Shown piece by piece: positions 8,214 to 15,064 of a stretch of 15,278 nucleotides of DNA. The notes under the pieces are model-generated. The model saw nothing but the letters and a program-made list of their open reading frames with translations. It was not told where the DNA came from and ran no database searches. A program made the position numbers and the translations under genes. The stretch comes from Pseudomonadota bacterium (GTDB lineage: Bacteria > Pseudomonadota > Gammaproteobacteria > Steroidobacterales > Steroidobacteraceae), in contig QGUO01000028.1 in the NCBI GenBank assembly GCA_003242495.1, forward strand, positions 1 to 15,278. Reading direction: 5' to 3'. Numbering within the stretch: the stretch's first letter is position 1; the number at the start of each line of letters is the position of its first letter.

Positions 8214-8549
8214 TCAGAACTCGGCGAAACGCGCCTCGAGTATCTCCGCCTCGGCCGCACAACCGATCTCGCGAATCGAATCCGGCGGAGGAAAGAACTG
8301 CTCGGTGAGCGCCTTGCCGCCGGCGGCCCGCCAGCGCACACGGGCGACGATCGTCTTGTAGGTGTGAGTATTGCTCAGCCAGAGGCGGTTGTTGCGCTCG
8401 TCGCAGGTCCCGTCGAACCGCAGCGACACGAACGATTCCGGTCCGGCCTCCTCCTGCGTGAGCTCCTCGGCGGCCAGCGCGCCGGACAACGCAAGCGCCA
8501 CGGCGCCCAGCAAGCAGGCAGCGATGTTCGCATGACTGTTGACTGTCAT
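8214..8549 (-). CDS. Small exported hypothetical protein
   Basis: I do not recognise the family. From the 8549 ATG it is 111 residues: a Sec-type signal (CLLGAVALALSGALA, cleavage likely near ALAA-EE), then a mature part of about 80 residues. Two cysteines in the mature part (in DGTCDERNN and IGCAAEAE) could form a disulfide in the periplasm. The pattern SLWLSNTHTYKTI-like (RLWLSNTHTYKTIVARVRW) suggests a small beta-rich fold. A second start exists at 8573 (119 residues), but it adds an acidic leader MTVTGEDT that suits a signal peptide poorly. Both starts have their own GGGGGA ribosome-binding site because the region is duplicated. The gene is convergent with the nitroreductase and divergent from sodB. 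Confidence 0.72.
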   Translation of the reverse strand: MTVNSHANIAACLLGAVALALSGALAAEELTQEEAGPESFVSLRFDGTCDERNNRLWLSNTHTYKTIVARVRWRAAGGKALTEQFFPPPDSIREIGCAAEAEILEARFAEF

Positions 8550-8585
8550 CGTGTCTTCCCCCGTGACTGTCATTGTGTCCCCCGT
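8541..8585 (-). repeat. Imperfect tandem duplication of a ribosome-binding site and start codon
   Basis: Two adjacent copies are read on the plus strand: 8541-8564 (24 bp) and 8565-8585 (21 bp). They share GACTGTCAT then GTGTC and CCCCGT, and differ by one C/T change and a 3-bp indel. On the minus strand each copy supplies a GGGGGA Shine-Dalgarno-like block, an ATG and the codons for Met-Thr-Val. The indel keeps both starts in frame. Confidence 0.85.
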
Positions 8586-8751
8586 CGATCATTTTATACG
8601 CCGACTATAGACCCTCCCGACGCGTCACGCATCCGCGCCGCGCGGAAAAATCCCGACCCGCCGGGTTGAGCGCCGGCGTGGGGCACACTCCTTTCGCCGG
8701 GCCGCTCGCACCTGTGCCTCGAACTGCTCGAACGGTCGGCAACCGCCTGGC

Positions 8752-8782
8752 GGAACTTGGCATAACGCCGGGCGTTCGTTTC
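8752..8782 (+). promoter_or_regulatory. Possible ECF-sigma (RpoE-like) promoter for sodB
   Basis: GGAACTT at 8752-8758 is an exact match to the RpoE -35 consensus. TCGTTT starts 17 bases later (8776) in the place of the TCTGA-type -10, which is a weak match. It lies about 30 bp upstream of the sodB ribosome-binding site. No clear sigma-70 promoter or Fur box was seen in the 240-bp space 8574-8814. Confidence 0.28.
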
Positions 8783-8814
8783 GAGGCTCGCCGCCCTGCA
8801 AGGAGGTGCCGGAG

Positions 8815-9459
8815 ATGGCCTTTGCACCGATGCCGCTGCCTTTCCCCAAGGACTCGCTCGCACCGGCGATGGGCGCGCAGACACTGGAATACCACCACGA
8901 CAAGCACTACGCGGCATACACCAGGCGATTGAACGAGCTGATCGCCGGCACCGCGCACGAGCACGCCGAGCTCACCGCCATCGTGCGCGCCACGGCCGGC
9001 GCGAGCGGGCAGGAGGCGAAGATTTTCAACAACGCCGCGCAGACCTGGAACCACGAGTTCTTCTGGCAATCGCTCGCACCCAACGGCGGCGGCACGCCGC
9101 CCGAGCCGGTGCTCACCCGGCTCGCGGGCGCGTTTCAGTCGTTCGAGACCTTCGTGAACGCCTTCGTCGCCGCGAGCGTCGAGGAGTTCGGCAGCGGCTG
9201 GGCCTGGCTGGTCATGCCGCACGGCGGCGGCACGCTGCGCATCCTGACCACCCACGACGCGGACAATCCGCTCGCTCACGGCCTGGTGCCGTTGTGGACC
9301 TGCGACCTCTGGGAGCACGCTTACTGTCTCGAGTATCAGCACGAGCGCGCGCGCTTCGTGAGAGCGGTGATCGAGACCGTGGCGAACTGGCAGAACGTGG
9401 GCCGGCTGCTGGTCCTGGCCGCCGAGGACGACGGCACGCTGCGCCGGCCGGCCGACTGA
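8815..9459 (+). CDS. sodB: Superoxide dismutase, Fe type
   Basis: A 214-residue cytoplasmic enzyme that converts superoxide to hydrogen peroxide and oxygen. The iron/manganese SOD fold is clear. Metal ligands are the His in LEYHHDKHYAAY, the His in TWNHEFFW, and Asp and His in DLWEHAYCLEYQ. The active-site Tyr is in HYAAYTRRL. FNNAAQTWNH places the outer-sphere Gln where iron enzymes carry it, and the HDADNP stretch lacks the Gln typical of manganese enzymes, so iron is favoured. A strong AAGGAGG at 8800-8806 sits 8 bases before the ATG at 8815 and fixes the start over an in-frame GTG at 8806. It is 114 bp upstream of the imelysin operon on the same strand, which ties oxidative defence to iron handling. 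Confidence 0.96.
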   Translation: MAFAPMPLPFPKDSLAPAMGAQTLEYHHDKHYAAYTRRLNELIAGTAHEHAELTAIVRATAGASGQEAKIFNNAAQTWNHEFFWQSLAPNGGGTPPEPVLTRLAGAFQSFETFVNAFVAASVEEFGSGWAWLVMPHGGGTLRILTTHDADNPLAHGLVPLWTCDLWEHAYCLEYQHERARFVRAVIETVANWQNVGRLLVLAAEDDGTLRRPAD

Positions 9460-9461
9460 AT

Positions 9462-9495
9462 GCAATTGCGAGTCATTCTCGATTGCTAATAAAAT
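9462..9495 (+). promoter_or_regulatory. Probable Fur box overlapping a sigma-70 promoter
   Basis: TTGCGA (9467-9472) and TAAAAT (9490-9495) are separated by exactly 17 bp, a good sigma-70 promoter. The spacer and -35 are covered by a dyad bounded by GCAAT (9462-9466) and ATTGC (9482-9486), with core GCGAGTCATTCTCGAT. The core resembles Fur boxes of the GATAATCATTATC type. Bound Fur with iron would block RNA polymerase. The downstream imelysin family is known to be iron-regulated in other bacteria, which supports the call. Fur binding itself is inferred. Confidence 0.65.
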
Positions 9496-9573
9496 GGCGC
9501 TCCGCCCGCGGCGCCGGGAGGCGCGGCGGCGCACAGTCGTTGCCCGCAACCCGCAACTCGAGCGCCTTTACTC

Positions 9574-10824
9574 ATGCCCGCCTTCTCTCCGCTCACTCCC
9601 CTGCTTCGCAGCCTGCCCGCCGTGCTCGCCCTGGTCGCGCTGTGCGCGGGCTGTACCAGCCGCACGCCCGATGATCCGCGGCGGGCGGTGCTGGAGAACT
9701 ATGCCGACATCGTCCTCGCCACCTACGAGGACTCGCTGAGCGCCGCCCGCGAGCTCCAGCAGGCCATCGAGGCGCTGCTCGCCGACCCGAGCGAGACGAC
9801 TCTCGAGGCGGCGCGCGCCAGCTGGCGCGCCGCGCGCATTCCGTACAGCGCCTCCGAGGCGTTTCGCTTCTACGGCGGTCCGATCGATGCGGAAGACGGG
9901 CCCGAGCCGCGCCTCAATGGCTGGCCGCTCGATGAGAATCACATCGATGCGGTCGCCGAGACCTATAACGCCGCACCCGGCATCGACATCATCGGCAGCC
10001 CCGACGCCTTCCCCGAAATCACCCCCGAGCTCATCGCCGAGCAGAACGAGGCCGGCGGCGAGAAGAACATCGCGAGCGGCTGGCACGCCATCGAGTTCCT
10101 GCTCTGGGGCCAGGATACCAACGACCCGCCCGACGCCCCGGGACGCCGTCCCTACACGGATTTCATCCCTGACGGCGATCCGGCGACCGACCGCGCCGCG
10201 CGGCGCGGGCAGTACCTGCGCGCGGCCACCACGCTGCTGATCAGCGACCTCGAAAGCCTGGTCGACGCCTGGCGCAAGCTCGATGTGCATGACGCAGACG
10301 GCGATGGTGAACCGGACAATTATCGGGCGACGTTCGTGAGCGGCGACGTCTACACGGGCCTGAAGCGCATGTTCACGGGCATTGCCGCGCTGAGCGAGGT
10401 GGAGATGGCCGGCGAGCGCATGGAGGTGCCGCTGCTGTCGGGCGACCAGGAGGAAGAACAGAACTGCTTCAGCGACACGACCATCGAGGATCTGCGCGCC
10501 AATGCGGCCGGCATCGAGCACGTGTACTTCGGCCGCTACACCCGGCTCGACGGCAGCGTCGTGGAAGGCCCGAGCCTCGCCCAGCTGGTACGCGAGGCCG
10601 ACCCGCGTGTTGCGGACGAGATGCAGGCGCGCATGGCGCGCGTGCGCGAGGCGCTCGCCGCGATTCAATCGCCCTTCGACCTGGAGATCCAGCCGGACAA
10701 CGAGGCCGGCCGCGCCCGCGTGCGCGCGGCGATCGACGCGCTGCGCGCCCAGTCCCTGTCGATGTTCCGGGCGGCCGAGGCCATGCAGATCTTCCTGTCC
10801 GATCTCGAGGGGCTGGGCGATTGA
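9574..10824 (+). CDS. Imelysin family lipoprotein (M75/IrpA-like), iron-related
   Basis: A 416-residue imelysin protein. The lipobox LCAGC gives a lipidated Cys27, so it is anchored on a membrane facing the periplasm or surface. The conserved GxHxxE motif is present as GWHAIE (Gly169, His171, Glu174) followed by FLLWGQD. Other family traits are the helical repeats, ASWRAARIPYSASEAFRFYGGPID, and LNGWPLDENHID. Members have been linked to iron uptake or iron-induced regulation; the peptidase assignment of the family is doubtful and I do not assume it. It is the first gene after the Fur-like promoter. Its TGA overlaps the TTG start of the cytochrome gene (TTGA). Many related operons carry two imelysins; only one is here. 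Confidence 0.93.
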   Translation: MPAFSPLTPLLRSLPAVLALVALCAGCTSRTPDDPRRAVLENYADIVLATYEDSLSAARELQQAIEALLADPSETTLEAARASWRAARIPYSASEAFRFYGGPIDAEDGPEPRLNGWPLDENHIDAVAETYNAAPGIDIIGSPDAFPEITPELIAEQNEAGGEKNIASGWHAIEFLLWGQDTNDPPDAPGRRPYTDFIPDGDPATDRAARRGQYLRAATTLLISDLESLVDAWRKLDVHDADGDGEPDNYRATFVSGDVYTGLKRMFTGIAALSEVEMAGERMEVPLLSGDQEEEQNCFSDTTIEDLRANAAGIEHVYFGRYTRLDGSVVEGPSLAQLVREADPRVADEMQARMARVREALAAIQSPFDLEIQPDNEAGRARVRAAIDALRAQSLSMFRAAEAMQIFLSDLEGLGD

Positions 10825-12200
10825 GAGCGCTGCTGACGATCTGCGCGGCGCTCACGCTCGGTGCGTGCGCGCGGCACGATGGCTCGCTCGAGGCCCTGCT
10901 CCAGCCGGCCTCGGGCGGCGCGACGACGGTACAGGACGCCACGCGTCATGCGTACTCGCGTCCGGCTGCCAATCTCGACGTGCGCCAACGCGCCGCGTTC
11001 TTCATAGGCAACGCCTTCTTCAACAGTCCCTGGATCGTTGCGCCGGCAACGGCGAGCGCCCGGGATGGGCTCGGCCCGCTGTTCAATGCACGCAGCTGCG
11101 ATGCCTGTCACAACAACGACGGCCGCGGCCTCCCACCCAAGCCCGGCGAGCGCCCGGTCTCGCTGGTGATGCAGTTTGCGACCGCCACGCCCGGAGACGG
11201 CAGCGAGCCGCAGGACGATCCACGCTACGGGGCGAACCTCAATCCCTTCGCAGTCGGCGGCGTTGCGCCGGAAGGCACCGTGCGCATCGAGCATCGCGAG
11301 ATCCACGGCACTTTCGCGGACGGTGAGCCCTACACGCTGCTCGAGCCGCGGTACGTGTTCGAGGAGCTTGCCTACGGCGAGCTCGATCCCCGCACGGTGT
11401 ACTCGCCACGCGTGGCGCAGGCCGTGTTCGGCGTCGGCCTGCTCGAAGCCATCCCCGAGGAGCAGATCCTCGAACGCAGCGATCCCGACGATCTCGACGG
11501 GGACGGCATTTCCGGCCGGCCGAACCGCGTTTGGGATCACGTGCGCGGCGCGCGGGTGCTCGGTCGCTTCGGTTGGAAGCTCAACCAGCCTGACATCGCG
11601 CATCAAACTGCTGCCGCCTTCTCCACTGAAATGGGCCTGACCACGTCGCTGCGCCCCGAGTCCATTTGCACCGAGGTGCAGGTGGCTTGCCGCGAGGCGC
11701 CCGACGGCGGCTCCCCGGAGATCAGCGACGAGATCTTCGAGCACATCGTCAACTACGAGCGGATGCTGGGCGTGCCGGCACGTCGCAATCTCGATGACCC
11801 ACGGGTGCGCGAGGGTGCGCGCCTGTTCCTCGAGGCAGGCTGCGAATCCTGTCATCGCGCCACCTTCGTGACCGGCACGGTGCCGGACGCACCGTGGCTC
11901 AGCCAGCAGCGCATCCACCCCTTCACCGACATGCTGCTGCACGACATGGGCCCGCAGCTGGCCGATGGCCGCCCGGACATGGAGGCTTCCGGAAGCGAAT
12001 GGCGCACGGCGCCGCTGTGGGGACTGGGACTGCTGCACACGGTCAACGGACACACCCGCCTGCTGCACGACGGGCGCGCTCGCGACGTGAGCGAAGCCAT
12101 CCTGTGGCATGGCGGCGAGGCCGAGCGCGCCAAGGAAGCCTTCCGTAACATGACCCGCAGCGAGCGCGCGGCGCTGCTCGCGTTCCTCGATTCGTTATGA
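10821..12200 (+). CDS. Di-heme cytochrome c oxidoreductase lipoprotein (DUF1111 type)
   Basis: A 459-residue protein related to di-heme cytochrome c peroxidases and usually annotated as a di-heme or thiol oxidoreductase. Two c-type heme motifs are visible: CDACH (93-97) with NNDGRGLPPKPGE after it, and CESCH (341-345). The intact ligand context FTDMLLHDMGP and the C-terminal WRTAPLWGLGLLHTVNGHTRLLHDGRARDVSEAILWHGGEA are typical of the family. The start is TTG at 10821, overlapping the imelysin stop, and yields a lipobox LGAC (Cys16). No nearby ATG gives a signal sequence. It should transfer electrons in the periplasm, perhaps to change the iron redox state for uptake; that role is inferred from its constant partnership with imelysins. 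It overlaps the next gene by 4 bases. Confidence 0.93.
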   Translation: MRALLTICAALTLGACARHDGSLEALLQPASGGATTVQDATRHAYSRPAANLDVRQRAAFFIGNAFFNSPWIVAPATASARDGLGPLFNARSCDACHNNDGRGLPPKPGERPVSLVMQFATATPGDGSEPQDDPRYGANLNPFAVGGVAPEGTVRIEHREIHGTFADGEPYTLLEPRYVFEELAYGELDPRTVYSPRVAQAVFGVGLLEAIPEEQILERSDPDDLDGDGISGRPNRVWDHVRGARVLGRFGWKLNQPDIAHQTAAAFSTEMGLTTSLRPESICTEVQVACREAPDGGSPEISDEIFEHIVNYERMLGVPARRNLDDPRVREGARLFLEAGCESCHRATFVTGTVPDAPWLSQQRIHPFTDMLLHDMGPQLADGRPDMEASGSEWRTAPLWGLGLLHTVNGHTRLLHDGRARDVSEAILWHGGEAERAKEAFRNMTRSERAALLAFLDSL

Positions 12201-13318
12201 GCTGCGCAGCGCATCCGCGCGACCCACGGCGCCGGCGCCTGCTGCTCGGATCGGCCGCCACGGGCGTGCTGCTCGCAGGGGCCGGCACGGCCTGGCTGCG
12301 CCCGCCACGCCACGACGGCACGCTGTTCTCCGCCTTCGAGGATGCGCGCGGCGAGCAATACATCGGCGGCCTGTCCTTGCACGACGGCGTCGTGTTCGGC
12401 GCGCGCGTGCCCATGCGCGCCCATGGCTGCGCACTGGATCCGGACGGCTCGCGGGCCGTGTTCTTCGCCCGCCGCCCGGGCACACAGGCATTCGAGCTGA
12501 CGCGCTCCACGCACCAGGCGCGCACCCTGTTCGAAACGCCGCCGGGGCGGCATCTCGCCGGTCACGGCGTGTTCTCACCGGACGGCCGGTGGCTGTACAC
12601 GCCCGAGCACGACTATGAGAACGCGCGCGGCGTGCTCGCGGTGCGCGACGTCCGCACCTGGCGCATCGTCGCGGAGATCGATACGCGCGGCATCGATCCG
12701 CACGAGGTTCGTTGGTGGCAGCCGGGGCGCACCCTGCTGGTCGCGAACGGCGGCATCCTCACCCATCCGCGCAGCTTCCGGCGCAAGCTCAACATTCCGA
12801 CCATGGATCCGTCGCTGTGCCTCATCGACGCCGCCAGCGGCGAATGCCTGGAACAATGGCGCTTCTACGATCACCTGCTGAGCATCCGCCACCTGGCCGT
12901 CGCACGCGGCAGCGCCGCGGTGGGCCTGCAGTACGAGGGCGAGCCGCAACAGGCGCCGGGCGTCGTCGCGCTGTATCGTCCGGGCGCGGGACTCGAGCTG
13001 CTGCAGGCGCCGGCCGCGGAGCGCGCCAGGTTTCGCGGCTACGTGGCAAGCGTCGCCGTGAGCGAGGCGCTCGACCTGGTGGCCGCGGCCTGCCCGTATG
13101 GGCAGGGCATCGCCTGCTGGGCACTGAGTGATGCCCGTTATCTCGGCTTCATCCGGCTCGACGCGGTCTACGGTTTGTCGTCACTCGCCGATGGCGTCAT
13201 CGTGGCCTCGCAGCGCGACGGGACGGCCGTGGCGCTGGAAAGTCGACGGCGGTCACACTTTCTGGACGTGCACGGCCCCTTCCCGCTGCGTTGGGACGAC
13301 CACTGGGTCGCGGCCTGA
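12197..13318 (+). CDS. DUF1513 protein, Tat-exported, beta-propeller-like
   Basis: A 373-residue protein of the DUF1513 family, usual partner of imelysin and DUF1111 genes. The N-terminus carries a twin-arginine-type signal (RRRRLLLG at 11-18, then a hydrophobic stretch to about residue 32), so it probably reaches the periplasm folded. Family landmarks are HGVFSPDGRWLYTPEHDYE, RGIDPHEVRWW, LLVANGGILTHP and the KLNIPTMDPSLCLID segment. The repeated strand-turn pattern suggests a beta-propeller. Its biochemical function is not known. The ATG overlaps the cytochrome stop (ATGA), so it is translated as part of the same operon. The end carries the HGPFPLRWDDHW motif, seen close to the C-terminus in relatives. 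Confidence 0.93.
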   Translation: MSCAAHPRDPRRRRLLLGSAATGVLLAGAGTAWLRPPRHDGTLFSAFEDARGEQYIGGLSLHDGVVFGARVPMRAHGCALDPDGSRAVFFARRPGTQAFELTRSTHQARTLFETPPGRHLAGHGVFSPDGRWLYTPEHDYENARGVLAVRDVRTWRIVAEIDTRGIDPHEVRWWQPGRTLLVANGGILTHPRSFRRKLNIPTMDPSLCLIDAASGECLEQWRFYDHLLSIRHLAVARGSAAVGLQYEGEPQQAPGVVALYRPGAGLELLQAPAAERARFRGYVASVAVSEALDLVAAACPYGQGIACWALSDARYLGFIRLDAVYGLSSLADGVIVASQRDGTAVALESRRRSHFLDVHGPFPLRWDDHWVAA

Positions 13319-13366
13319 AAAGGTCACGGGCATAATCCGGGCGTCCTGGCCAGGAAACGCTCCACG

Positions 13367-14203
13367 ATGCCGCTCCCCACGCGATTCTTGCCGCGCCTGG
13401 CGGCCGCCGCCGGCGCCTGGTGCTGCGCCGGCGCCGCCGTTGCACAGATGCCGTCGTGGGCGCCCGAGACGCCGCGCGTCATCGAGGATCGATTGCGCGC
13501 CGAAGTGCTGGTATTCGGCGCGCAGATCGATACGACCCTGCGCCTCGACCCTTCGCTGGCCGTGCAGGGTACGCCGCTCGACGCGGAGCACGACCTGGGG
13601 CTCGACGATTCCAAGCTGCTGACGCAAGCGGAGATCACACTGCTGCCCGGCGAGCGTCACCTGGTGCGTCTGAGCGGCATGAGCGTGAGCCGCTCGGCAC
13701 AGACGCTGCTCGAGCGGGACATCGTGTTCGACCAGGAGATCTATCGGGCGAACGAGCGGGTCGACAGCGAGCTCGACCTCGTCACCGTAGGGCTGACTTA
13801 CGGCTTCCGGTTCGTTGCGCGCGAGCGCGGCGAGTTCACCGGCACGTTCGGCATTCAAGTCGTTTCGGTCGAGGCCAATGCCGTGGTGCGCAGCCGCGTG
13901 ATCCGCGAAGCGGAAAGCGGCGTGGCGCCGCTGCCGCTCGTCGGCCTGGAGGGCCGCTTCGACTTCACCGAACGCATGTCGGCCGAGGCGCGCCTGCAGT
14001 ATCTGAGCGCGAGACTCGACGATGTCGAGGGATCCATCGTCGACGCGCGGACCGCCGTGAGCTGGCGATTGAACCCCCACATGGTATTCGGGCTGGGCTG
14101 GCGGCATCTGTCCTTCGACATCGACTCCCAGGATCAGGGTACGCCCGGCTATGTGGACCTGACGATCAGCGGGCCACTGTTGTTCGTACGCGCCAGTCTC
14201 TGA
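13367..14203 (+). CDS. Predicted outer-membrane beta-barrel protein
   Basis: A 278-residue exported protein of no named family I can assign. The Sec signal covers about residues 1-26, ending AGAAVAQ. The mature part alternates polar and hydrophobic residues in strands (EVLVFGAQIDTTLRLD, AEITLLPGERHLVRLSG, LVTVGLTYGFRF, TGTFGIQVVSV, LVGLEGRFDF, SAEARLQYLSA, VFGLGWRHLSFDI) and ends in a hydrophobic strand LLFVRASL, as barrels do apart from the last residue being Leu rather than the usual Phe or Trp. The pattern is like uncharacterised OmpW-sized barrels found in many proteobacteria. AGGA at 13352-13355 precedes the ATG by 11 bases. It begins 48 bp after DUF1513 on the same strand and may be co-transcribed with the iron operon. 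Confidence 0.75.
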   Translation: MPLPTRFLPRLAAAAGAWCCAGAAVAQMPSWAPETPRVIEDRLRAEVLVFGAQIDTTLRLDPSLAVQGTPLDAEHDLGLDDSKLLTQAEITLLPGERHLVRLSGMSVSRSAQTLLERDIVFDQEIYRANERVDSELDLVTVGLTYGFRFVARERGEFTGTFGIQVVSVEANAVVRSRVIREAESGVAPLPLVGLEGRFDFTERMSAEARLQYLSARLDDVEGSIVDARTAVSWRLNPHMVFGLGWRHLSFDIDSQDQGTPGYVDLTISGPLLFVRASL

Positions 14204-14295
14204 AGCGAGGGCTGCCCTGCAGCGCCATCCCCGTCCGCGCGCGCCGAGCGGGGGTCACGCCACGCCGGGCTCAGGCGATCGCCGCGGCCCGGGCG

Positions 14296-14724
14296 CTAGC
14301 GCGGCGGCAGCTCCTCGGGCGTCGACGATGCGCCGCCCTGGTCGGCGGGCGCCACACTCTCGGGCCGCTGCAGGATCACCACGCCGGGTGTCGCCGGCTC
14401 TTCGGCCTCGGCCGCAGGGGGCGCCGGCGGCTCACCCTCGGATATGGCCTGCTTGATGAACGTCTCGTTCAATTGGTGAAACATCCGCAGCAACCCATCC
14501 ACGGCGCCGAACAGCATCAGCACCGGGACCAGCGCCACCAGGCACACGACCAGCCATTTCAAAGGCTTGGGCCTGGGCTTCATGCGGCTGCGCGCCATGG
14601 ATTCCTGGGCGCGGGCCGCCACGGCACGCTGCAAATCGGTTTGCGGTTTCTCGAACGGCAGAATCTGCGCCGAGCGGGGCGGCGGGCTGGAATCGGCTGG
14701 CAACTGCCCGGGACTTTGTGTCAT
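14296..14724 (-). CDS. Small single-pass membrane protein, hypothetical
   Basis: I do not recognise the family. From the ATG at 14724 the protein is 142 residues. It has a polar, Pro-rich N-terminus, a basic patch RSRMKPRPKPLK just before a strong membrane segment (WLVVCLVALVPVLMLFGAV, about residues 57-75), and a Pro/Glu/Ala-rich C-terminal tail (GEPPAPPAAEAEEPATPG). Positive residues before the helix predict the N-terminus inside and the acidic Pro-rich tail in the periplasm. An in-frame upstream ATG at 14901 adds 59 low-complexity Arg/Pro residues and is unlikely. No clear ribosome-binding site was seen. It is convergent with the beta-barrel gene and divergent from the lipoprotein at the right edge. 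Confidence 0.6.
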   Translation of the reverse strand: MTQSPGQLPADSSPPPRSAQILPFEKPQTDLQRAVAARAQESMARSRMKPRPKPLKWLVVCLVALVPVLMLFGAVDGLLRMFHQLNETFIKQAISEGEPPAPPAAEAEEPATPGVVILQRPESVAPADQGGASSTPEELPPR

Positions 14725-15064
14725 GTGCGCTCGAGGGTCTGGGATATGCACGTCGCGGCCACCTCGACTCGCCGAGGGTAACACAACGCCCCCGCTGCAC
14801 CGACCGTTTGGCCGGTGCCGGCCGCCACCGGGCTGTCGGCGGACGGCCGACACGGATGGCTGGACGCATGGGTGTGCGACGACGGATCGACAGATCGCCA
14901 TGGAAACGATTCCATCTCAGGACGCAACAGGGATGCCCCAGGTTGCATCGGGCGCTTCAGGAATCGGATGCGCACTTTCCGCAGAACAACACGTCTTTCG
15001 GACGATGATCCGCCGTCGCCCGAGGCGCACAATCGCACCGGTACCTGCACGTGCGAGATTCGCG
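14725..15064. other. 340-bp divergent intergenic region with several short palindromes
   Basis: There is no credible gene here. It holds GGCCGG-TG-CCGGCC (14810-14823), TGTCGGC-N5-GCCGACA (14834-14852) and ATGGAA-N4-TTCCAT (14900-14915). Any could be a regulatory site for the flanking divergent genes, but short palindromes are common in GC-rich DNA. Confidence 0.4.
14900..14915. promoter_or_regulatory. LacI-family-like operator
   Basis: ATGGAAACGATTCCAT is a near-perfect palindrome (only the central A/A pair breaks symmetry) with a central CG. It fits the TGNAANCGNTNNCA pattern of LacI-type operators. It lies about 150 bp upstream of the NlpE-like gene and 175 bp upstream of the small membrane-protein gene. 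No LacI regulator is encoded in the window. Confidence 0.3.

Noticed and set aside
8605..9549. Minus-strand frame of 314 codons covering sodB
   Set aside because: It is antisense to a complete superoxide dismutase with a strong ribosome-binding site; no family features.
10665..12110. Open frame of 481 codons on the minus strand opposite the di-heme cytochrome gene
   Set aside because: It is antisense to a gene with intact heme motifs and lipobox. Its translation has no recognisable family features and reads as a GC-rich shadow.
14281..14305. GC-rich hairpin (GCCGCG/CGCGGC) at the end of the small membrane-protein gene
   Set aside because: It overlaps the stop codon and has no T-run on either strand, so it is not convincing as a bidirectional terminator.
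13420..14781. Plus-strand frame of 453 codons overlapping the beta-barrel gene and the small membrane-protein gene
   Set aside because: Arg-rich without a signal peptide or strands; the frame at 13367 has a signal peptide, ribosome-binding site and barrel pattern.
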